Below are positions 8,353-17,073 of a stretch of DNA of 64,000 bases, in pieces. The first letter of the stretch is position 1. The number at the start of each line of letters is the position of its first letter. The stretch lies in assembly GCF_000745965.1 (NCBI RefSeq), contig NZ_KN050788.1:62001-126000 (forward strand). Direction: 5' to 3'. The notes beneath the pieces were generated by a model. It searched no databases. It had not been told where the DNA came from and saw only the letters and a list, made by a program, of their open reading frames with translations. A program made the translations under genes and the position numbers. Source of the stretch: Edaphobacter aggregans DSM 19364 (GTDB lineage: Bacteria > Acidobacteriota > Terriglobia > Terriglobales > Acidobacteriaceae).

Positions 8353-9606
8353 TTGCTGACCCGTCGCCGATTCCTCGGTTACAGCGCACTGGCCGGCGCG
8401 TTCGATCCTTTAGAGTGGGCTCAAAATACCTCGCAGTCGTCTGCCACCGATCAAGCGCCCCCGCATATCTCAGCGCGAGCGCTCGAGATCCACCGCCGCG
8501 CCTTCATCTTTGACGCCCACGTCCATGCCCTCGACCGCGAGTTCTACCACGGCGGCAGCATGGGCACGCGGTACACCGACGGACAGTGGGACCTGCCACG
8601 AGCCCGCGAAGGCGGAGAAGGCGCCTTCTTTCTCTCCATCTACATCCCCGAGGAGTACTACCCCAGCAGGTTCGAAACCAGGCAGACACTGCGCCGCGTC
8701 GATCACGCGCTCCGCCAGCTCGACGAGAATCGCAACCTGGTCGAGCTGGCGCTCAACGCTGAGGACGTAGAGCGCATCCGTGCCCAAGGCAAGATGGCTG
8801 TGGTGCTCGATATTGAAGGCAGCTACGATCTCGACGGCGACCTGGGAATTCTGCGCGACCTCCACCGCATGGGCCTGCGCTCCGCACAGATCTCGGCGCA
8901 CAACTGGAACCAGAACTACGCCGACTCATGTTGCTCGACGCCGCAGTGGAACGGCATCACGGCCCATGGGCGCGATCTCATCCGGGAGATGAATCGCCTC
9001 GGCATGATGATCAACGTCTCCCACTCCTCCGACGAGACCATCTCCCAGGTCATCGACGTCAGTGACGTCCCCGTCATCGCAACCCACCACGGTCTGCGCA
9101 GTGTGAACAACATTCCCAGGAACATGCCCGATGCCCTGCTGAAGAAGCTGGCAGCAAAGGGCGGCATCATGGGTTTCCAGATCGGCAGCGAGTTCAGCTA
9201 CCCCAAAGAGTACGAGTGGATCACGGCGCAGCGAGGCAAAACATTCTTCGACACCGCCAGCATTCCCGACCGCGTCAAGGGCAAGACGATCTATGAGGTA
9301 GACCAGCTGGTGGCGCCGCAGTTCCCCATGCTCGGTGCCCGCGTGCCGGACTCCGTCATGATGGCGGTCGACGACTGGGTTGGCGTAGTCGACAGGGCGA
9401 TCCAGATCGTCGGAGAGGATCACGTCGCGCTCGGCACCGACTTCGATGGTGGCCCCACACTCGCCCGCGGCATGCGCGATGTACGCGACCTCCCCATGGT
9501 CACCGACGCCATGCTGCGCCGCGGCTATTCAGAAGAGCGCATCCAGAAGTTCTGGGGCGGCAACCTGCTGCGCTTCTTCCACCAGATCAGCCAGCAGCGC
9601 GCCTGA
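8353..9606 (+). CDS. Membrane dipeptidase-like peptidase M19, Tat-exported
   Basis: A 417-aa zinc peptidase of the renal dipeptidase family (M19), which hydrolyses dipeptides. I chose TTG 8353 because CGGAGAAG lies just upstream and the product then begins MLTRRRFLGYSAL, a Tat leader nearly the same as that of the 484-aa protein at 5492. Metal-site motifs are visible: DAHVH (H56, H58), the bridging Glu in VVLDIEGSYDLDGD, the two His segments INVSHSSDE and ATHHGLRSV, and the terminal LGTDFDGG. M19 enzymes usually have H-x-D at the first site, and here it is H-x-H, so substrate or activity may differ. A start at TTG 8245 would bury the Tat motif 36 residues inside and is unlikely. The stop is 2 bp from the convergent gene at 9609. 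Confidence 0.85.
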   Translation: MLTRRRFLGYSALAGAFDPLEWAQNTSQSSATDQAPPHISARALEIHRRAFIFDAHVHALDREFYHGGSMGTRYTDGQWDLPRAREGGEGAFFLSIYIPEEYYPSRFETRQTLRRVDHALRQLDENRNLVELALNAEDVERIRAQGKMAVVLDIEGSYDLDGDLGILRDLHRMGLRSAQISAHNWNQNYADSCCSTPQWNGITAHGRDLIREMNRLGMMINVSHSSDETISQVIDVSDVPVIATHHGLRSVNNIPRNMPDALLKKLAAKGGIMGFQIGSEFSYPKEYEWITAQRGKTFFDTASIPDRVKGKTIYEVDQLVAPQFPMLGARVPDSVMMAVDDWVGVVDRAIQIVGEDHVALGTDFDGGPTLARGMRDVRDLPMVTDAMLRRGYSEERIQKFWGGNLLRFFHQISQQRA

Positions 9607-9608
9607 GC

Positions 9609-9839
9609 CTACGACGACGAGTCGTCGTCATGTGCTTCCCAGCACGCTCGCCCGGGCTGACATACCGACTGATGGACGAAGTGATCGTCCGGGCCGGCCT
9701 TGCTCATGGTCTTCAGGCACCAGTACGTCGCCGTCGCTCCCATCAGCTCTGCATGGTCCTCATGAAACTCACCGAAGGCGGCATACGAAGACTTGCTGCG
9801 GAGTGAGGCACAACGAAGTGGTACGAGGGATGTCGTCAT
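9609..9839 (-). CDS. Small Cys-containing protein of the aldehyde oxidoreductase operon (76 aa)
   Basis: Last gene of the molybdoenzyme operon, 10 bp after the FAD-subunit stop, with TAGGAG eight bases before ATG 9839. It has no signal peptide and is not a known domain to me. Notable residues are C10, YWCLKTM (39-45), GPDDHFVH (49-56) and C-QPGRA-C (60-66), followed by an acidic/serine tail. The four Cys and three His could bind a metal. Its place in the operon suggests a helper, maturation or small-subunit role, but it does not resemble PaoD/XdhC maturation factors, which are larger. Coding status is supported by the SD, the spacing and the compositional pattern; the function is unknown. Confidence 0.65.
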   Translation of the reverse strand: MTTSLVPLRCASLRSKSSYAAFGEFHEDHAELMGATATYWCLKTMSKAGPDDHFVHQSVCQPGRACWEAHDDDSSS

Positions 9840-9849
9840 ATCAAGTCTC

Positions 9850-10854
9850 CTAACCGGCGGCACTTGGATCTCGTTTCATCTGGCCTGCCGCTAACAACAC
9901 CGTGCGGTAGATTGCCGTCTGAAAGAGCTGCGTCTTATAACCGTTCTGCGAGAGCGGCGTCGCGCCTTGCATCGCCGCCTTTGCCGCCGCGCGCGCGGTG
10001 GCCTCGTCAATCGTCTTGCCCGCCAGAATGCTCTCCGCTGCTGCAGAGCGGATCGGCGTCGGTGCGGCGACGCCAAGCGCGATCGTCGCCTTCCGGCAAA
10101 CATCTCCGTCCATTACCAGCACAACGCCGGCATCGGCAATCGGCCAGTCGAAGCTCTCCTTCTCGCCATATTTCTGGTAGGCCGAACGTGTACCCCGTTC
10201 CGGCGCTGGAACGAAGACCGCCGTAATCAACTCACCCGGCCGTACCACCGTCTCATTGAGCAGGCTCTTCTCCGGTGGAACATAGAACTCGCTCATCGCC
10301 ACCGTGCGCTTGCCCTGCTTCGACGTCAGCTCGATCTGCGCATTCATCGCCAGCAGTGGCACCGCCGTCGAAGAAGGATGCACCATCGCACAGGTGCCGT
10401 TGTTCATAATCGCGTGATACTGATTCTCGCCCGCATGCGCGTGGCAATCGTCGCTGGTGGTCCCCTTCTTCTTGCAATCGAAGTCGCTGGAACGGAAGTA
10501 CCAGCAGCGAGGCCGCTGCATCAGATTTCCGCCGAGCGTCGCCATATTGCGAATCTGCGGCGTCGCTGCATGACCGGCCGCATCTGCAAGCGCGGTGTAG
10601 CTCTTCTGGATCTCAGGATGCGCCGCGATCTCGCTCAGCGTAGAAAGCGGTCCCAGGCGCAGGCCGTCCTTTTCGGCGGTGATGCCATGCAGCGTGCTGA
10701 TGTTGCGGATGTTGACCAGCTTCGGTGGCGATACGATGCCATCCTTCATCAGGTCCAGCAGATCGATCCCGCCCGCCTTGAAACAGGCTCCATCGCTGAA
10801 CTGGCCAAGAGCCTGATCAACCGTCGTGCAATCGACGAACGAAAACTTGTTCAT
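9850..10854 (-). CDS. Aldehyde oxidoreductase FAD-binding subunit (PaoB/YagS type)
   Basis: The 334-aa medium subunit of a xanthine-dehydrogenase-family enzyme; it binds FAD and passes electrons from the iron-sulfur subunit. The FAD-binding block IRNMATLGGNLMQ (101-113) and the FKAGGIDLL segment (25-33) are typical. Between them and the C-terminal domain there is an insert with four cysteines, C117, C127, C137 and C155, matching the extra [4Fe-4S] cluster known in the E. coli periplasmic PaoB. The C-terminal CO-dehydrogenase flavoprotein domain runs from about residue 225. Its ATG overlaps the stop of the molybdenum subunit gene (ATGA). It has no signal of its own and would be co-exported with the Tat-carrying small subunit. 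Confidence 0.92.
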   Translation of the reverse strand: MNKFSFVDCTTVDQALGQFSDGACFKAGGIDLLDLMKDGIVSPPKLVNIRNISTLHGITAEKDGLRLGPLSTLSEIAAHPEIQKSYTALADAAGHAATPQIRNMATLGGNLMQRPRCWYFRSSDFDCKKKGTTSDDCHAHAGENQYHAIMNNGTCAMVHPSSTAVPLLAMNAQIELTSKQGKRTVAMSEFYVPPEKSLLNETVVRPGELITAVFVPAPERGTRSAYQKYGEKESFDWPIADAGVVLVMDGDVCRKATIALGVAAPTPIRSAAAESILAGKTIDEATARAAAKAAMQGATPLSQNGYKTQLFQTAIYRTVLLAAGQMKRDPSAAG

Positions 10855-13250
10855 GCCTGCACCTCCTGCACCTTCCCCAGCGCGGCAAGCACACTCGCCG
10901 GAGTCATCGGAATCCTTCGCATGCGAACCCCGGTTGCGTTGTAAAACGCATTGCCGATGGCCGCCGCCAGCGTGATGATTCCCGCCGACTCGCCAATGCC
11001 CGCCGCGTCGGTCGAGCTCTGCGCAATGTAATTCTCAATCAGGACAACCTCAATCTCCGGCGTCTCGCGAGCCCCGAGAATCTTATAATTTTCCAGGTTC
11101 GCGTTCAGCATGTAGCCGCCGCTGCGATCCATAATCCGTTGCTCAAACAACGCGTACGAGATTCCCTGCAGGATGCCGCCGTTGATCTGGCTGATCACTC
11201 CCATCGGATTGATCGGCCGCCCGCAATCATGCGCCGCGAATACCTTCTCCACGTGGACCCTTCCCGTCTCCGTATCTACGGCTAGTTCGACGTAGTCCAC
11301 ACCTCCATACGTGATGCGCTCCTTCGCATAGTCCGCTACGCGCGTCGCCCTGGCTGAGATCTCCGCCGTAGGAAGCTTTGCCGCAGCCTGCTTCAGCGTG
11401 TAGGACCGCGACGCATCATTCTTCAGCGTCAGGCGTCCGTCTCGCAGCACCAGATTGTCCGCCGTAGTCCCCAGCCCCGGGGCAATCGCGGTGAAGAACT
11501 TCTGCTTCACCTCGTACGCCGCGTTGCGCGCCGCCGGTGAGATCGAGCCAGTGGTCACGCTGCCGCCAGAGTCCGGCCCGATCGGAAACCGCGTATCCCC
11601 GATCCGAATCACGACGTCAGAAGGAGGAATGCCGAACTCCTCCGCGACGACGATCGCGAGCATCGTCTTGGTCCCCGTCCCCAGGTCCTGAACCGCCGAC
11701 ATCAACTCCACCGAGCCGTCCCGCGACAACCTCACCTCGCACGACGAGTTCATGTTGACGAAGCGATACCATACCGACTGCGCAATCCCCATCCCGCGCT
11801 TGATCGGCCCCGTATCGGCTCCGGCAGGTCTTCGGTTCTTCCAGTTCGTCCGCTCCAGGATCAACTGCCGCTCCGCCCTGCGCGCCGGACTCTCATCGAT
11901 CTTTTCGCGAAGCGCCAGCGGGTCCATGTTCAGCTTCACCGCAAGCTCATCGATGGTCTGTTCGAACGCAAAGCAGCCCTGCGGATGACCCGGAGCGCGA
12001 AACGCCGCGCCAGGCCCCGCGTTGATGAAGACGTCGTACTCCTCCGTAAGAAGGTTCGGGCACTTGTACAGATTCGTCGCCGGGCCCGCCGTTCCAGCGC
12101 CCGTTCCCACACCTGCCGTGCCGTAACTGGTCAGCTGGATCGCGGTCAGCGTCCCGTCAGCCTTCGCTCCAATCTTCAACGTCTGATGCGAGTCCGGCCG
12201 GTTCGCAACCAGGTGCTCCTGCCGCCGGTCAAGCATCAGCTTCACGGGAGCATTCGCCTTGCGCGAAAGATTCGCCGCCACCACGCCCTCATTGCCCGCT
12301 CCGAACTTCGCTCCAAAGCCCCCGCCCATGTACTCGGTGATCACCCGAACCTTGCTCTTCGGCAGTTTGAAGACGGCGGAAAACTCATCGCGAACGCTGG
12401 ACGTGCCCTGGGTCGACGCGTACACCGTCACTTCGTCAGGCTTCCAGTCGACGACAAAACCATGGGTCTCCAGCGCCGAGTGCGTCTGCACCTGGGTGAA
12501 GTACTCGCTCTCCACAATCGCATCCGCCTCGGCGAATCCCTTCTGCACATCGCCGGCTGTCTTGCGCTGTGGCCCATGAACGTTGCCCTTTTGTGGAACA
12601 TTCTTCGGGCCGCCGCCTCCACCGGCGCTTCCGGCAGCATCCGCTGGCCCAGGAAAGACCACCGGAGCGTCCTCGGCCCGCGCTGTCGCACGGTCGACCA
12701 CGAAAGGCATCGTGTCGTACTGCACCTTCACCAGCTTCGCCGCGTCGTTCGCAATCTGCTGCGAGACCGCAGCAACACCTGCGATGGGTTGGCCCGCATA
12801 ACGAACCACCGGATAGCGTGAAGCAATCTCCTGGCCGGGATCGCGAAGCTCTGCGACGCCATACACATGCTCGATCACGTGTACGGCGCGCACGCCCGGC
12901 AATTTCTCCGCAGCGCTTGTGTCGATCGAAACAATGCGGCCATGCGGAATCGTCGCGTTGACCATGGTCGCGTACAGCATGCCGGGCAGGTGGATGTCGG
13001 CGGTGTACTTGCCCTTCCCCATCGCCTTGGCGGGCCCATCGTAGCGGGCGGTTGGCTTGCCGATGTACGCGAGCTCCGCATTTGGCGGAAGCGGCGGAGG
13101 CTCATCCACCGGAACCGTGCGCTCCTTCCGTTGCAGGCCGTCCTGCGGAATCCCCCACACCAGGCTCTCTGTGCGCGTCGCAGGCGCCGGCTTTTCCGGG
13201 CTTGCAGACTGCTCGCTATCGTTCGTAAGGGTCAGTGAATCGAGTGCCAT
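10851..13250 (-). CDS. Aldehyde oxidoreductase molybdenum-cofactor subunit (PaoC/YagR type)
   Basis: The 799-aa large subunit, which carries the molybdenum cofactor and the substrate site. The N-terminal domain begins near YIGKPTARYDGPAKAMGKGKYTADI, followed by hallmark segments EYMGGGFGAKFG and FRAPGHPQG, and the C-terminal GIGESAGI with the catalytic glutamate of this family. A Gly/Ala-rich stretch near residues 205-220 (DAAGSAGGGGGPKNVPQ) is an unusual low-complexity linker. The gene starts 1 bp after the small-subunit stop and overlaps the FAD-subunit start. Aldehyde oxidation is inferred from the PaoABC-like subunit make-up; xanthine or another heterocycle cannot be excluded. Confidence 0.93.
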   Translation of the reverse strand: MALDSLTLTNDSEQSASPEKPAPATRTESLVWGIPQDGLQRKERTVPVDEPPPLPPNAELAYIGKPTARYDGPAKAMGKGKYTADIHLPGMLYATMVNATIPHGRIVSIDTSAAEKLPGVRAVHVIEHVYGVAELRDPGQEIASRYPVVRYAGQPIAGVAAVSQQIANDAAKLVKVQYDTMPFVVDRATARAEDAPVVFPGPADAAGSAGGGGGPKNVPQKGNVHGPQRKTAGDVQKGFAEADAIVESEYFTQVQTHSALETHGFVVDWKPDEVTVYASTQGTSSVRDEFSAVFKLPKSKVRVITEYMGGGFGAKFGAGNEGVVAANLSRKANAPVKLMLDRRQEHLVANRPDSHQTLKIGAKADGTLTAIQLTSYGTAGVGTGAGTAGPATNLYKCPNLLTEEYDVFINAGPGAAFRAPGHPQGCFAFEQTIDELAVKLNMDPLALREKIDESPARRAERQLILERTNWKNRRPAGADTGPIKRGMGIAQSVWYRFVNMNSSCEVRLSRDGSVELMSAVQDLGTGTKTMLAIVVAEEFGIPPSDVVIRIGDTRFPIGPDSGGSVTTGSISPAARNAAYEVKQKFFTAIAPGLGTTADNLVLRDGRLTLKNDASRSYTLKQAAAKLPTAEISARATRVADYAKERITYGGVDYVELAVDTETGRVHVEKVFAAHDCGRPINPMGVISQINGGILQGISYALFEQRIMDRSGGYMLNANLENYKILGARETPEIEVVLIENYIAQSSTDAAGIGESAGIITLAAAIGNAFYNATGVRMRRIPMTPASVLAALGKVQEVQA

Positions 13251-13251
13251 C

Positions 13252-13905
13252 TCATGCCTCTCTTCCGGTCAGCGTGACCAGGCTGGCAGCGCTATTGCGC
13301 TGCTGCGCGACATTCAGCGTCGCCTCGAAGATCTTCGGGTAGGTTCCGCAGCGGCACAGATTGCCGCTGACGGCTTGCTTCACGTCGTCCAAACTGGGAT
13401 TAGGATTCCGCTTCAGCAGAGCGGCGCAGCTCATCACCATGCCCGGAGTGCAAAATCCGCACTGCATCGCATCGTGCTTCACGAACGCCGCCTGAACCTC
13501 GTGCATCGTGTCGCCGTGTGACAGCCCTTCGATCGTCGTGATCTTGCGGCCCACGGCGTCGATCGCCAGCGTCATACATGCAAGCGCCGGCGTGTCATCG
13601 ATCCACACCGTGCAGGCCGAACACGAGCCGCGATCGCAGACCACCTTGGTCCCCGTCAGGCCAAGGTTATCCCGCAGCGTCTCGGCCAGAGTATAGCGCG
13701 GCTCGATCGTTACGGAATGCTCCTGCCCGTTGATGTGCAGCTTGACCGGCAGGGCGTCAGGCCCAACCGCCCGCTCCTGCTGCAATGCACTCTTCGTCTC
13801 ACGCGCCAGCGCATTGGCAGACTCGATCACGGTCGTCGCAGCCGTGACACCTGCGCCCTTCAGAAACCCACGACGAGAGAACGTAGTCTTCGAAACGTCT
13901 GTCAT
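13252..13905 (-). CDS. Aldehyde oxidoreductase 2Fe-2S subunit with Tat signal (PaoA/YagT type)
   Basis: First gene of the operon, encoding the 217-aa iron-sulfur subunit. ATG 13905 follows a GAAAGG-like site and gives a product beginning MTDVSK with a Tat motif SRRGFLKGAG and an Ala-rich stretch, so the assembled enzyme is probably exported to the periplasm. The plant-type ferredoxin cluster ligands (CDRGSCSAC then C in ALACM) and the second cluster ligands (CGFCTPGM and CRCGTY) are all present. The order Fe-S, Mo, FAD, small protein differs from the E. coli paoABCD order (Fe-S, FAD, Mo, chaperone). A longer frame to 13983 lacks a plausible leader. Confidence 0.92.
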   Translation of the reverse strand: MTDVSKTTFSRRGFLKGAGVTAATTVIESANALARETKSALQQERAVGPDALPVKLHINGQEHSVTIEPRYTLAETLRDNLGLTGTKVVCDRGSCSACTVWIDDTPALACMTLAIDAVGRKITTIEGLSHGDTMHEVQAAFVKHDAMQCGFCTPGMVMSCAALLKRNPNPSLDDVKQAVSGNLCRCGTYPKIFEATLNVAQQRNSAASLVTLTGREA

Positions 13906-14250
13906 AACGATCGCCTTTCGCGAAATCGGGACTGACCTGGTTCGAGAGGTAGAACATAGAACACTCCGAACCCACACGGACACTCTACAACCGTCCGCGC
14001 ACGGCGCGCCACCGATAGCTTGTTAACGGATTAGACGGACGAAAGTCTCAAAGGGACGTCCGCATCTGCTATGCAAGAACGTCAATCTGTCCGAAGAAAA
14101 GCGAATGTCTCCGTTATCCCATTGCTGCCAAACCCCTTGTCGATGAGCCAAAGCCGCGTCGCCCACTGGAGAATCTCTCCTGTGAGCCCACAGCCATCCC
14201 CGGCTCTTTTTGAAAACCATCGGTGAAAATTAAAAACAATCGGTAAAAAA
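13906..14250. other. Intergenic region between oxidoreductase operon and sensor kinase gene
   Basis: It must hold the leftward promoter of the oxidoreductase operon and the end of the kinase operon. A hairpin GAGCC...GGCTC followed by five T lies near 14184-14211 on the plus strand, and an imperfect 20-bp-period repeat (AATCGGT followed by an A-run) lies at 14212-14253 next to the kinase stop. No gene is supported. Confidence 0.4.
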
Positions 14251-15666
14251 TTATAGTTCAACCAATGGCAAGCGCAATTCGGCTCTGCAGCCGATCACGC
14301 CATCGTTCCTGTTCCGCAGCTCGACCGCTCCGCGGTGTGCCTGCGCGATCTGCTGCGCCAGAACCAGCCCGATGCCCGTCCCGCTCGGCTTCGTCGTGTA
14401 AAACGGCACAAACAGATTGGTCGCATTCGTAAGCCCGGTTCCATTATCCGCAATCGCGATCACGGCCTCGTTCCCCACCCGCTCCCATCCGATCTCGACG
14501 CACGCCGCTCCTCCGTTCGCCGCATCCGGACTCAGCGCCGCCTCGGCCGCGTTGCGCACCAGATTGATCAGCGCCTGCTGGATCTGGTCCGGATCGGCCA
14601 GCAGCGTCAGCTCCGCGCCGCCTGCAACCCTCACGTCCACCCTCATCTCCAGCCGCGCCACGCGCTCCGCCAGCATCGTCAGCGACACGGTCGCGAGCCG
14701 CGGAGCAGGCAGCCCCATCAGCTGCCGATACGCCTGCAGAAAGCGGTTCAGCGACTCGGCGCGGCTCTCGATCACCTCCAGCCCACGCTCGAAATCGACT
14801 CTCTGCTCCTCCCCGACCGAGGCCTGAATGCGTCCGCGCAGGCTCTCCGCAATCGACTTGATCGGCGCCAGCGAGTTGTTGATCTCGTGCCCCAGCACGC
14901 GAATCAGCCGCTCCCACGCCTGCCGCTCCTCCTCCCGCAGCGCCGCGCTCACATCCGCCAGCACTACCAGCGTGTGCGGAACGCCACGCAGCCGGAAGCC
15001 CGCCCGCTTCACCATCCATCGCGTCGCCTGCTGTCCCTTGCTCAACGACAACAACTCGTCGTCATCCGCATCGAGCAAATACGTTAGCTTCAGTTCCTCC
15101 GCTGCCTTGCCCAATGCCTTCTCGGAGTCCACTCCCAGCTCCCGCGCCGCCGCCGCGTTGATCAGCTTCAACCTGCCTCCGGGATCGAACGCCAGCACCG
15201 GCGACTGCATCGAGCTCATCACGCGCTCCACCAGCGCCATCGCCTCGATCGCTCCCGCGCGCTGCGTCTGAAGCATCGTCGCCAGTGCGTTGATCTCGAT
15301 CGCCAGGTCTCCCATCGCATCGTTGCGCCGCGCCCCCCTTGCGCGAAACGAGTAGTCGTCCTCGCGCAGCGCCGCCACCACGTTCGCCAGCGTCTGCAGC
15401 GGCCGCGTAATCTGCTCAATTACCAGCGACACCGCAAACGCCCATCCGGCCGCCGCCACCGCCAGCAGAATCGCGAGGATCGTCGCATCGACCTTCTGCG
15501 CGCGAAGCAGAACCCAGCACAGCGCCAACGCGGGCAGCCCCATCAGCCACAGCCACAGACGCAGCCGCCGTTCGAAGCTCAACCGCCTTCGCGTCCTTCC
15601 CAGCGGAACGCGCTTGATTTGACGCGTCCCCGGCGGCTGCAGCCCGGACTGTGGCTCAGAGTCCAT
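14251..15666 (-). CDS. Sensor histidine kinase, NtrY-like (HAMP-PAS-HisKA-HATPase)
   Basis: A 471-aa membrane kinase and the last gene of the efflux operon. Two membrane segments (about residues 36-54 and 61-83) are separated by only a few residues, so there is almost no periplasmic sensor. A HAMP-like linker follows (RPLQTLANVVAAL), then a PAS region (about 150-240), the phospho-acceptor H260 in RVLGHEINNSLAPIKSI, and the ATPase N-box LVNLVRNAAEA-like segment (ALINLVRNAAEAAL), G1 DNGTGL and G2 GTGIGL. It overlaps the response-regulator gene by 11 bp and is surely its partner. With so little periplasmic sequence, the signal may be sensed in the membrane or cytoplasm, plausibly linked to the substrate of the exporter. 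Confidence 0.93.
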   Translation of the reverse strand: MDSEPQSGLQPPGTRQIKRVPLGRTRRRLSFERRLRLWLWLMGLPALALCWVLLRAQKVDATILAILLAVAAAGWAFAVSLVIEQITRPLQTLANVVAALREDDYSFRARGARRNDAMGDLAIEINALATMLQTQRAGAIEAMALVERVMSSMQSPVLAFDPGGRLKLINAAAARELGVDSEKALGKAAEELKLTYLLDADDDELLSLSKGQQATRWMVKRAGFRLRGVPHTLVVLADVSAALREEERQAWERLIRVLGHEINNSLAPIKSIAESLRGRIQASVGEEQRVDFERGLEVIESRAESLNRFLQAYRQLMGLPAPRLATVSLTMLAERVARLEMRVDVRVAGGAELTLLADPDQIQQALINLVRNAAEAALSPDAANGGAACVEIGWERVGNEAVIAIADNGTGLTNATNLFVPFYTTKPSGTGIGLVLAQQIAQAHRGAVELRNRNDGVIGCRAELRLPLVEL

Positions 15667-17059
15667 ACTTCTCGATGCGCCGATACAACGCCCCGCGGCT
15701 CAACCCCAGCGCATCGGCGGCGTGGCTCACATTGCCGCCGGCACGCGCCAGCGCCTTGCGGATCAGGATCGCCTCCACCGTCTCCAGGCTCATCTCGTCC
15801 AGGCTCTGCGGTGCTCCGTTGCGCTGCATATGGAGTCCCAGATCGGCCGCCTCAATCCGCTCGCCCCGCGCCATCAACACCGCACGCTCAATCGTATGGT
15901 CCAGCTCGCGAACATTTCCCGGCCAGCCGTACTGCAGCATCTGCTGCATCGCCGCCGGCTCCAGCCCCTGAATCGTCCTCCGGTATCGCCCCGCATAGCG
16001 CGCCAGAAAGTGACCCGCCAGAGCAGGAATATCCTCACGCCTCTCCCGCAGCGGAGGAATGCTGATCTCCACCGTATTCAGCCGGAAGAGCAGGTCCTCA
16101 CGAAACCGCCCCGCCGCACACTCCGCGCGCAGATCGGCGTTCGTCGCCGACAGCATCCGCACATTCACCTTTGTCGTCTTCGACGAGCCCACACGCTCCA
16201 TCTCACCCGTCTCCAGCACGCGCAGCAGCTTCGCCTGCTGCCGCACCGGGATGTTGGCAATCTCATCCAGAAACAGCGTCCCGTTGCTCGCCAGCTCAAA
16301 CCGCCCGATGCGATCCGCGCGCGCGTCCGTGAACGCTCCCTTTACATGGCCGAACAGCTCGCTCTCGAAGGTCCCCTCCGGCAGCGCTCCCGTATTCACA
16401 GCCACCATCGCGCGGTCGGCGCGCGACGACAGCCGATGCAGCGTCTGCGCCACCACCTCCTTGCCTGTCCCATGCTCGCCCGTGATCAGCACATTTGCGT
16501 CCGAAGGGCCCACCCGCGACATCGTCTCCACCACCGGACGCATCGCCGCAGCCGACGCAATAAAGTCCGGCGTTCCAGCCGCACGCAGAATGCGGTTCTC
16601 CGCCTCCAGCCACTGCGCCCGCCGCTGACTCCGATGCAGCTCCATCTGCGTGCGCAGAACGCTCAGCAGCCGCGCGTTCTCCCACGGCTTCTGGATAAAG
16701 TCCCCCGCCCCGCGCCGCATCGCCTCCACAGCCAGGTCAATGTTGCCCCACGCCGTCATCACGACGATCGGAATCTGCCCATCGATCTCGCGTATCCGCG
16801 CCACCAGCTCCAGACCCTCCTGGCCCGAGGTCGTATCGCGCGTGTAGTTCAGATCCACCAACACGCCGTCGAAGCTCTCTCGCGTCAACGCCTCCAGCGC
16901 CAGTGTCGGAGTTCGCACCAGCTCCAGCTCATACCCCTCCGGCTTCAGTAGCAGTCGCAGAGCCTCCAGAATATGCGCCTGGTCATCGGCGACAAGAAGC
17001 CTGTACGGCCCTCCATCCCCCGCCAGCCGCACATCCTTCGCCATCATCTCCGTAACCAT
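15656..17059 (-). CDS. NtrC-family sigma-54-dependent response regulator
   Basis: A 467-aa regulator with receiver, AAA+ and Fis HTH domains. The receiver has D25-D26 (VADDQ), phospho-acceptor D69 (VLVDLNY), T in VVMTAWG and K in FIQKPW. The AAA+ domain has Walker A GEHGTGKE, Walker B GTLFLDEIAN and GWPGNVREL; the sigma-54 loop reads GAFTDA rather than GAFTGA, a variant that may alter sigma-54 contact. The C-terminal HTH (GGNVSHAADALGLSRGALYRRI) is typical. ATG 17059 has GGGAGG five bases upstream. It lies in the operon between TolC and the kinase, so it most likely controls the efflux genes. Confidence 0.94.
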   Translation of the reverse strand: MVTEMMAKDVRLAGDGGPYRLLVADDQAHILEALRLLLKPEGYELELVRTPTLALEALTRESFDGVLVDLNYTRDTTSGQEGLELVARIREIDGQIPIVVMTAWGNIDLAVEAMRRGAGDFIQKPWENARLLSVLRTQMELHRSQRRAQWLEAENRILRAAGTPDFIASAAAMRPVVETMSRVGPSDANVLITGEHGTGKEVVAQTLHRLSSRADRAMVAVNTGALPEGTFESELFGHVKGAFTDARADRIGRFELASNGTLFLDEIANIPVRQQAKLLRVLETGEMERVGSSKTTKVNVRMLSATNADLRAECAAGRFREDLLFRLNTVEISIPPLRERREDIPALAGHFLARYAGRYRRTIQGLEPAAMQQMLQYGWPGNVRELDHTIERAVLMARGERIEAADLGLHMQRNGAPQSLDEMSLETVEAILIRKALARAGGNVSHAADALGLSRGALYRRIEKYGL

Positions 17060-17073
17060 GGAAGCCTCCCCCG

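Noticed and set aside
14184..14211. Plus-strand terminator GAGCC...GGCTC with T5
   Set aside because: No plus-strand gene leads into it, and the stem is only five bases; left as a remark rather than a feature.
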